NCBI RefSeq assembly: GCF_036345915.1
Contig: NZ_CP107785.1
Span: forward strand, 1,240,001-1,304,000
Length of the DNA stretch: 64,000 bases
Source of the DNA: Nocardia sp. NBC_00565
GTDB lineage: Bacteria > Actinomycetota > Actinomycetes > Mycobacteriales > Mycobacteriaceae
Direction of reading: 5' to 3'
Shown: positions 58,301 to 64,000 of the stretch, one piece after another
How the letters are laid out: every line of letters starts with the position of its first letter
Numbering within the stretch: position 1 is the first letter of the stretch
The notes under the pieces: generated by a model
Seen by the model: the letters and a program-made list of their open reading frames with translations, nothing else
Databases searched by the model: none
Told to the model about the DNA's origin: nothing
Made by a program: the position numbers and the translations under genes

Positions 58301-61300
58301 TCGCATATCACTACGAACTCGATCTGCGCCCAGCGACTGTGGTACCGGATCCGCGGATCAGTCATACGCTGAATCTGCGGGTCGACGAGTACGGCCATGT
58401 GCTCCAAAGTGTCACGATCGGTTACCCACGCTGGCAGCCGGCGCCGCTGAACGACCCATTGCTGCCCGCAGGCGTCGAGACATTGGTGGCCGCTGTACAG
58501 AGTGAGCTCCACGTCGCCTACATCGAGACCCGCCACACTGCCGATGTGGTCGCCGATCCTGACCACTACCGGCTCCGTTTACCTTGTGAGGCACAGACTT
58601 ACGAGCTGACCGGGATCGCGCCCCGCCATGGGCGCTATTTCGGGCTCGGCCAGCTACGCGGGCTCGGAATCAGTGACAACTACCCGAGCGCCGGAGCACT
58701 GATCGAGGCAATTCCGTACCAGCAGTTGCCCAATCGCTTGCAGCCCCAGCGGCGACTGGTCGAGAAGACGCGCACACTGTTCTTCACCGACGTATTGAAT
58801 GGGCCACTGCCGTTCGGCACCCTGAGTGCCCACGCGCTTCCCTACGAGACCTACACACTGGCTTTGACCGATTCGCTGCTGGTGCGCGTCTTCGGCAACA
58901 AGCTGACACCCGATGTCACCGCGGCACTGGGCAACAGCGCGACCAGCGGCTACTCGAGCGGCCCGACCCTGGTGCAACGTTTGGGCACCGACACCGTTGG
59001 CCAGTACTGGCGCTGTGCTGGGATCGCGGGTTACAACGCAAACGCATCCCAGCACTTCTATCTGCCCGAACGCTACACCGACCCATTCGGCAATGTCACG
59101 CTACTGGAATACGACTCGCGCGACCTATTCATCCGTGCGAGCACGGACGCGCTCGGAAATCGCACCGAGGCAGTCGCTTTCGACTACCGCGTGTTGCAGC
59201 CGAGTGAGGTTGAGGATGTCAACGGCAACCGATCACAGGTGAGGTTCGATGTGCTCGGCATGTCCACCGCGCTGACGCTGACCGGCAAGGACGGCGAGGG
59301 CGATGTACTCGGCGGATTCGATGACACCGCAACGGATCCGGACCCGTCGGCCATCGTTGCCTTCTTCGTGACCGACGATTATCGTGCGGCGACCGCGAAA
59401 GTACTTCTCGGTGGGGCCACCTCCCGACACCTCTACTATTTCGGCGAGATCGTGCGGAACGGCTCCGTGATCTGGGGCGCCCACCCGCCGTGCGCGGCCG
59501 CAATCATGCGCGAGCGGCATCATGCGCAGGATCCGGACAGCCCGCTGCAGGCGTCTTTCGAGTACTCGGACGGTGGGGGGACCCTGCTCGTCAAGAAAAT
59601 CCAGGCCGAACCGGAGTCAGCTGGCGGCCTGCTGCGCTGGATCGGAAGTGGCAAGACGATTCTGAACAACAAGGGCAAGCCGGTCAAGAAGTACGAACCG
59701 TACTTCAGTCCGCGCTCGGTCGGCCATCGCTTCGAGGAGCCGCACGAAATCGGTGTCACGCCAGTGCTGTTCTACGATGCGCTCGGTCGGGAGATTCGCA
59801 TCGAGTCGCCCGACGGCAGTGTCAGCAGGGTGGATCACGCGCCTTGGCGGGTCACCGGCTACGACGCGAACGACACGGTTCTCGAACCGGGAAATGCCTG
59901 GTACGCACGCATGAGTACATCGCATGCGGCCGCCGACCGCCGCGCGGCACAACTCGCCGCCGCACACGCGGGCACGCCGGCACTGAAGCTACTCGACAGC
60001 CTCGAACGCACCGTGGTGACAGTTGCCCACAATCGCGCGAACGGTGCTGACGAAAAGCACGTCACCTTCACAAAATTCGATGCCGAAGGCAAGTCCCTGT
60101 GGATACAGGACGCTCGCGGCAACCGCGTGGTTCAGTACGTCACCCCGCCGTTGCCCGGTGGCGTCCACCGTTTCGACGACGTCCAGAACCTCGCCCCGCA
60201 TGGGATTGCGCCCTGCTACGACATCTCCGGCTTGTTGCTGTTCCAACACAGCGCGGAAGCCGATGATCGGTGGACGCTGCGCGATGCGGCGGGCAAACCG
60301 TTCCTCGCCTGGAACAGCCGAGGCTTTCGCACCCGAACGAGCTACGATGCATTGCATCGGCCTGTCGGCGTATTCGTGTCCGCCGCAGGCGATTCAACGC
60401 TCACCGGTGCCCCGCGGGAGTTGAAGTCCGCGCTTGGCGCGGAGGTGCTCGTCGAGCGACGGATATACGGCGAGTCTCATCAAGAAACAGGTAATAACCT
60501 GCGCGGCAAGCTCTTTCGCATCTACGACAGTGCGGGCGTCGAGACCAGTACGAGCTATGACTTCAAGGGCAATCTGCTCACCAGCGATCGCCGCTTCGCC
60601 CACGATTACACCATCGTGCCGGATTGGTGCGCACTCACCGAACTAGTCGATATCGACGAGATCGCCGCTGCCGCAGAGCCGATGCTCGAGCAAGCCCCTG
60701 CACTGATCACCCGGACCGAGTACGACGCACTCAACCGCCCGATTGCGGTGGCAACACCTGACGCAAATGTTTATCGCGCAACGTTCAACGAGGCCAACCT
60801 GCTCAACCGAGTCGACGTCAGCCCGCAGGGGGCCGCGACGGCCACTTCCTTTGTGACGAATATCGACTACAACGCGAAGGGTCAGCGCTTACGGATCGAC
60901 TACGGTAACGGCGCGACCACCACCTACGCCTACGACCCGTCTACTTTCCGCCTTACCAACCTGCGAACGACGCGGCCCGCTGATCCCGATGCCACTGCCT
61001 CGCAGCTGTTCACGAACGCAACTCTGGTCCAGGATCTTCGCTACACCTATGACCCGGTCGGCAATATAACTCGAATCGAAGACGCCGCCTTGGCGACTAC
61101 CGCGCAAGCCGGTGCTATCTCTGAGTATGTCTACGACGCCATCTATCGACTGATCGTTGCCAGCGGTCGAGAGCACAGCGGCCAAACCGGTTTTGCATTC
61201 GGACCGAATGACACCAGTCGTCGTGACTATCCTTTTGCCGGTGCTCGCATCCATGCGAATGACCTTCAGGGTCTTCGCGGCTACGTCGAGCGATATCGGT

Positions 61301-63132
61301 ACGATACGGTAGGCAACATCCTGTGCCTAGTCCATCACTCAGGAAATAACGTCGACCAACCCGGTTCTACACTGTGGCAACGTCGCTATCAATACGCAAT
61401 CGACAGCAACCGACTCCTGGCAACGAGCCTGCCCGGTGATCCGGACCTACCGGACTACGCGGAGCGCGGCGGATACGCGGCCGGATACGACCACGATGTG
61501 CACGGGAACATGACGAGCATGTCGCACCTTCCGCTGATGCGGTGGAATCACCGAGATCAGTTGAGTGCGACCGCCCAGCAGGTGGTACACGACGGCATTC
61601 CCGAAACTACGTACTACGTATACGACTCCGAAGGTCAGCGGGTCCGCAAAGTCACCGAAACTCGAACTCGTGCACGCAAGAACGAGCGAATCTACCTGGG
61701 CGGCTATGAAATCTATCGCGAGTACCGCGGTGTGACAGTCGCGCTGGAGCGTCAGAGTCTTCACGTCATGGACGATAAGCAGCGCATTGCCATTATCGAA
61801 ACCGAGGCGATATCAGCGGCGCCGCGACGGATTCGCTACCAAATTGGAAATCATCTCGGCTCGGCCGGCGTCGAACTGGATCAGGACGGCGCGCTGATCG
61901 CTTATGAGGACTTCCACCCCTACGGCACCTCGGCATTCCAGGCCGGACGCAGCGCGGCAGAGGTCAGCCTCAGGCGCTATCGCTACACCGGAAAGGAACG
62001 TGACGACGAGACCGGGTTCAACTATCACGGAGCGCGATACTGCGCGCCATGGCTGGGGAGGTGGGCGAGTTGCGATCCCCTCGGCATCGATGGCGGCTTG
62101 AATGTGTACGCCTATGTGGAGGCACGACCAACCATCGCGGGCGACCCGACCGGACACATCTTCGTCCTATTCGTCGTGGCTGTCGTCGTCGTAGCCACTC
62201 TTACCGCAGTGAGTGAGGCCGGCGCTCCCGCCAACCAGCGAGAAGCCGAGGCCGTAAAACCGGCCATTACTCACGAGGAGTTCGCTGCGCATACCGCGGT
62301 CGTCGGCGTCAGCACGGCGGTCGGAGGAGGTGTCGGGAACGCGCTGAAAGGTGCACCGGCCGTGGTTCAGGGCGTGGTCGGCGGTGCGGCAGGCGGTGCA
62401 GTGCAAGGAGTCGGCGACCAAGCGATCCAAGATGTGAAGAAGGGTGAGGTCAGCTCGCCGAAGCAGTATGCGCAAGGCGCCATCGAGGGTGCGGCCAGTG
62501 GCGCGGTTGTCGGCGGAGCTTTGGGCGCGGGAGGACAACTCGTCAAGAAGGGCGCATCGCTGGTCAAGGCGGCCAGAGGCACGAGGGCCACGCCGCCTCC
62601 GAGTGACCCGTACGACGTCGCGGGCTGGAACAAGTACTACGCGCAGAACCCGGGTGCCAAGCGAAGTGTTGGCGCCGCAGCGCGCAACGATCCAACTGCG
62701 TTCGGCAGAAAAGGCGCGGTCAAAACGGCGCCGAAACCCGGCAGCGGGGGGCAAGGACCCGGTAAATGGGTGGAGGTCGGCCGGAGGTCGAGTGGCGAGT
62801 CACTCCAGAGGCAATCAGAATTTTCGGACAAACCGATCGTGTATAAGAATGGCAAGGCCAGGATCGAGGAATATCAGATCGACGATGTTTCGTTCGATCG
62901 TTTCAAGAACGGCGTACTGGGCGAGGTGAAGGATAACTACGGATTCCTGATCAAGATGGGATCGAAGTCGGCGGCCGGGCAATTGGTTAACGAGGCCGCT
63001 CGCCACCAGCGAATTGCCACAAAGTATGGACTCCCTGTCGAGTGGCACGTGCGACCTGAATACGTCGATGCATTCAAGAACGTCCTTGGCAAGAAGTTTC
63101 CATCCATCAATGTTGTGCCCTGGGGTTCCTAG
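55312..63132 (+). CDS. Fused Tc toxin TcB-TcC protein (SpvB/FG-GAP/RHS) with C-terminal nuclease-like domain
   Basis: A 2606-aa protein. ATG 55312 follows GGGGAG. The order is: SpvB domain (about 30-300, SLTVPISVSPGRGGFGPQL); an FG-GAP-like propeller (about 435-680) with Ca-binding loops such as VDLDGDGLADVL and ADMSGDGLTDLV; TcdB middle domains; RHS repeats (about 1600-2150); and the RHS core ending at about 2282 in KERDDETGFNYHGARY to DPTGH, the self-cleaving region of TcC. A Gly/Ala-rich hydrophobic segment follows, then a variable toxin domain (about 2480-2606) with E2538-V-K2540 and VEWHV, the pattern of Tox-REase-5 nucleases. In Photorhabdus TcB and TcC are separate proteins forming a cocoon around the toxin; here they are one chain. 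No TcA is seen inside the window. Confidence 0.92.
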   Translation: MVDQSRPSESISGRSDIGSEQADPGTTRLQPPIISLPKGGGAIKGIGEKFAANPVTGTGSLTVPISVSPGRGGFGPQLTLAYDSGSGNGPFGMGWSLGLPAITRKTDKGLPQYDDAAESDVFILSGAEDLVPVLVAQNGGWVPEELPTRTVGGVRYRVQRYRPRVEGLFARIERWTNRTNSADVFWRSISRENVTTWYGRTAASRIADPADPSRIFSWLICASHDDKGNVIGYDYKSENDEQVYSGKPNERNRIRTANRYPKRIRYGNHTPYFPTFDPVAAWPALPAEDQWYFELVFDYGEHDRTIPLPQDAPGWGDRPDPFSSYRSGFEVRTYRLCRRALMFHHFPDELGVGVGCLVRSTDFTYAHDADATNARNPIYSLLTMVTQQGYRRHDRGYRSRSLPPVEFAYSEAEIQSELHEIDRESLEGLPAGSGDGYQWVDLDGEGLPGILTEQGGGWFYKRNLSPVNPIGHNGDAQLCARFAPPELVTPKPAAALAGLEFVDLAGDGRPDIVRFDGPDPGFYERAENADWTPFALFGQLPNRNWNDPNLRFVDLDGDGLADVLITEDDALVWHPALGEDGFGAERRVPTARDETRGPALIFADPEQTIHLADMSGDGLTDLVRIRNGEVCYWPNLGYGRFGPKVTMDRAPWFDRPDQFDSKRVLVADIDGSGTTDILYLHADGIRVYLNQSGNGWGNPVAINVIPPVGAPVGVQALDLLGNGTACLAWSSPLPGDAGRPLRYVDLMGGQKPHLLVTMKNNLGSETEIRYAPSTKFYLQDKLAGTPWATKLPFPVFVVEQVTMRDRWRKTSFSSTYSYHHGYFDGPEREFRGFGRVEQVDIDDFGTFARANTNSPYITQDHRLYQPPVKTVTWFHTGAQIDGTRNLHQFDREYFPHWFEDNQPGTPVLGTFHERVMPDLDLDALDLTAEERREALRACRGSQLRQEVYELDVDALTEGMQQPVKLFSATAHVCHIRLMQPRSGNRYAVFHATESEAIAYHYELDLRPATVVPDPRISHTLNLRVDEYGHVLQSVTIGYPRWQPAPLNDPLLPAGVETLVAAVQSELHVAYIETRHTADVVADPDHYRLRLPCEAQTYELTGIAPRHGRYFGLGQLRGLGISDNYPSAGALIEAIPYQQLPNRLQPQRRLVEKTRTLFFTDVLNGPLPFGTLSAHALPYETYTLALTDSLLVRVFGNKLTPDVTAALGNSATSGYSSGPTLVQRLGTDTVGQYWRCAGIAGYNANASQHFYLPERYTDPFGNVTLLEYDSRDLFIRASTDALGNRTEAVAFDYRVLQPSEVEDVNGNRSQVRFDVLGMSTALTLTGKDGEGDVLGGFDDTATDPDPSAIVAFFVTDDYRAATAKVLLGGATSRHLYYFGEIVRNGSVIWGAHPPCAAAIMRERHHAQDPDSPLQASFEYSDGGGTLLVKKIQAEPESAGGLLRWIGSGKTILNNKGKPVKKYEPYFSPRSVGHRFEEPHEIGVTPVLFYDALGREIRIESPDGSVSRVDHAPWRVTGYDANDTVLEPGNAWYARMSTSHAAADRRAAQLAAAHAGTPALKLLDSLERTVVTVAHNRANGADEKHVTFTKFDAEGKSLWIQDARGNRVVQYVTPPLPGGVHRFDDVQNLAPHGIAPCYDISGLLLFQHSAEADDRWTLRDAAGKPFLAWNSRGFRTRTSYDALHRPVGVFVSAAGDSTLTGAPRELKSALGAEVLVERRIYGESHQETGNNLRGKLFRIYDSAGVETSTSYDFKGNLLTSDRRFAHDYTIVPDWCALTELVDIDEIAAAAEPMLEQAPALITRTEYDALNRPIAVATPDANVYRATFNEANLLNRVDVSPQGAATATSFVTNIDYNAKGQRLRIDYGNGATTTYAYDPSTFRLTNLRTTRPADPDATASQLFTNATLVQDLRYTYDPVGNITRIEDAALATTAQAGAISEYVYDAIYRLIVASGREHSGQTGFAFGPNDTSRRDYPFAGARIHANDLQGLRGYVERYRYDTVGNILCLVHHSGNNVDQPGSTLWQRRYQYAIDSNRLLATSLPGDPDLPDYAERGGYAAGYDHDVHGNMTSMSHLPLMRWNHRDQLSATAQQVVHDGIPETTYYVYDSEGQRVRKVTETRTRARKNERIYLGGYEIYREYRGVTVALERQSLHVMDDKQRIAIIETEAISAAPRRIRYQIGNHLGSAGVELDQDGALIAYEDFHPYGTSAFQAGRSAAEVSLRRYRYTGKERDDETGFNYHGARYCAPWLGRWASCDPLGIDGGLNVYAYVEARPTIAGDPTGHIFVLFVVAVVVVATLTAVSEAGAPANQREAEAVKPAITHEEFAAHTAVVGVSTAVGGGVGNALKGAPAVVQGVVGGAAGGAVQGVGDQAIQDVKKGEVSSPKQYAQGAIEGAASGAVVGGALGAGGQLVKKGASLVKAARGTRATPPPSDPYDVAGWNKYYAQNPGAKRSVGAAARNDPTAFGRKGAVKTAPKPGSGGQGPGKWVEVGRRSSGESLQRQSEFSDKPIVYKNGKARIEEYQIDDVSFDRFKNGVLGEVKDNYGFLIKMGSKSAAGQLVNEAARHQRIATKYGLPVEWHVRPEYVDAFKNVLGKKFPSINVVPWGS

Positions 63133-63345
63133 GGGCGCGGCCATCCACGGTCCGGTGACTCGACCGAAGGCTTCCGCAGTGCGGTCGACTCGGTGCACGA
63201 TGAGTCCATCGAGTCGACACCGCGACCGGGTATCTCGATACGTGAACAGAAGTCTTCGTGTCGCCCTGTGCGGTCGGGGTTCGCACAGGAACTGATTGTG
63301 TCCCATAAAATTCGAGCCCAACGGCTCACGGCAGGGGGAGGACCT
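63133..63345. other. Gap after the toxin gene, no immunity gene seen
   Basis: This stretch is open in the toxin gene frame after its TAG but has lower G+C, no start with a ribosome site and no recognisable protein features. No antitoxin or immunity gene is seen on either strand. Confidence 0.5.
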
Positions 63346-64000
63346 GTGCCCGATTTGATCATTCTGCGGCTTGCGCCGTCGGAACCGATGGCTCCGAATG
63401 ACTTCAAAACTATTTTGGCCGATCTGACGATCACCGCATACGACCTGAGTTTCGCCGACAGCGTCAAGGGTGCGTTGCTCGGCAAGGCCACTGGGTTGGC
63501 GGATCCGCACCTGGCCAGCACTGTCGACAATTCGGTCGATATCAACAATGCCCAGATCCTGCAGCACTACATCGATGCCGCCGACCCGCCCGATCCGCTG
63601 GGCCCGCCGAAGCCGAAGGTCAGACGCCTGGAATCGGCGGCGACGGCGGTCATCGTGGTCGATCCGGCGCATACCTCCGCCGAATACCCGACGTCGGCCT
63701 CCTACGATCTGCGACTGGAGCTCAGCAAGGGCAGTCTCGTCATCGCCCAGCGCCGCGTGCAGTACAACGTCTCGATCACTACGCAAGGGACTCTGTCCAC
63801 CGACCAGACGGACTACTTCCACGCGCTGGCGAGCGCGTTCGTCACCTTGCCCGCGTCTGCCGCGGGACGCGATCCGAACCTGGCCTTCGTCGACCTGCCG
63901 CCCGACGGACAACCGCCGTTGTTCGGTGAGCTGGTCAAGGCGATCGACCAAGTCCTGGCCAAGGATCCGGGTGGCGCCACAGGGACACTGTTGGACACGG
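63346..64000 (+). CDS. Unknown protein of the Tc-toxin locus, 5' part
   Basis: At least 218 codons, running past the window end. GTG 63346 follows GGGGGAGG. It starts VPDLIILRLAPSEPMAPNDF and has beta-rich stretches (ESAATAVIVVDP, SYDLRLELSKGSLVI) and no signal peptide. I do not recognise it; a TcA-like component or a structural protein of the locus would be the expected neighbour of a TcBC gene. The complete sequence is needed to decide. Confidence 0.75.
   Translation, partial: MPDLIILRLAPSEPMAPNDFKTILADLTITAYDLSFADSVKGALLGKATGLADPHLASTVDNSVDINNAQILQHYIDAADPPDPLGPPKPKVRRLESAATAVIVVDPAHTSAEYPTSASYDLRLELSKGSLVIAQRRVQYNVSITTQGTLSTDQTDYFHALASAFVTLPASAAGRDPNLAFVDLPPDGQPPLFGELVKAIDQVLAKDPGGATGTLLDT

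Noticed and set aside
63133..63345. In-frame open stretch joining the toxin gene and the next gene
   Set aside because: It follows a TAG, has lower G+C and no start or protein features, whereas GTG 63346 has a strong ribosome site. Stop-codon read-through is not supported.

Overview
The window is about 65% G+C, with GTG/TTG starts, GGAGG-type ribosome sites, a mycofactocin-type SDR, many fadE/fadD/echA-type genes and NB-ARC/WD40 and Tc-toxin genes. This fits a mycolic-acid actinomycete, most likely Nocardia or a close relative (inference from gene content; no rRNA or housekeeping marker is present).

Positions 1 to about 39900 are a CoA-thioester catabolic island. It holds four AMP-forming acyl-CoA ligases, three family III (CaiB/BaiF) CoA-transferases (one a tandem two-domain protein), acyl-CoA dehydrogenases including a fused FadE34-like protein, six enoyl-CoA hydratase/isomerase genes, a complete thiolase, a cysteine-less thiolase paired with a DUF35 protein (like the Ltp2/ChsH2 aldolase of sterol side-chain breakdown), two SDRs, an ALDH, an aldo/keto reductase, two nitronate-monooxygenase-like flavoproteins, an amidohydrolase, LivF plus a LivH/M/G-type importer, DoxX and two TetR regulators. 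The set suggests uptake, CoA activation and beta-oxidation or retro-aldol shortening of a hydrophobic, probably cyclic or branched acid; the substrate cannot be read from the sequence. Eight promoters carry versions of one 16-bp palindrome (best copies ACATAGTGAACTATGT and its exact reverse complement). One copy lies between a TetR gene and the divergent ALDH, so that TetR probably controls the island.

The island is also decaying: a FadE fragment, an old-yellow-enzyme/thiolase chimera with a frameshift, a LivH joined directly to LivM, an alpha/beta hydrolase that stops just after its nucleophile, an enoyl-CoA hydratase tail and several micro-ORFs all look like internal-deletion scars.

Positions 39900 to 47500 are accessory: a membrane protein and a lipoprotein, serine-recombinase and integrase remnants, a large LuxR-type ATPase regulator, a lipoprotein esterase, a hydrolase tail and a GT8 glycosyltransferase.

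Positions 47595 to 53134 hold a probable conflict/defence module: a TRYCO1 (CU044_2847) protein, a trypsin-NB-ARC-WD40 protein (1360 aa) and an overlapping PLL-like beta-propeller protein. After an IclR regulator, positions 54378 to 64000 form a Tc-toxin locus: a GH25-like muramidase, a single 2606-aa fused TcB-TcC protein with a C-terminal Tox-REase-5-like nuclease domain, and the start of another gene cut by the window end.
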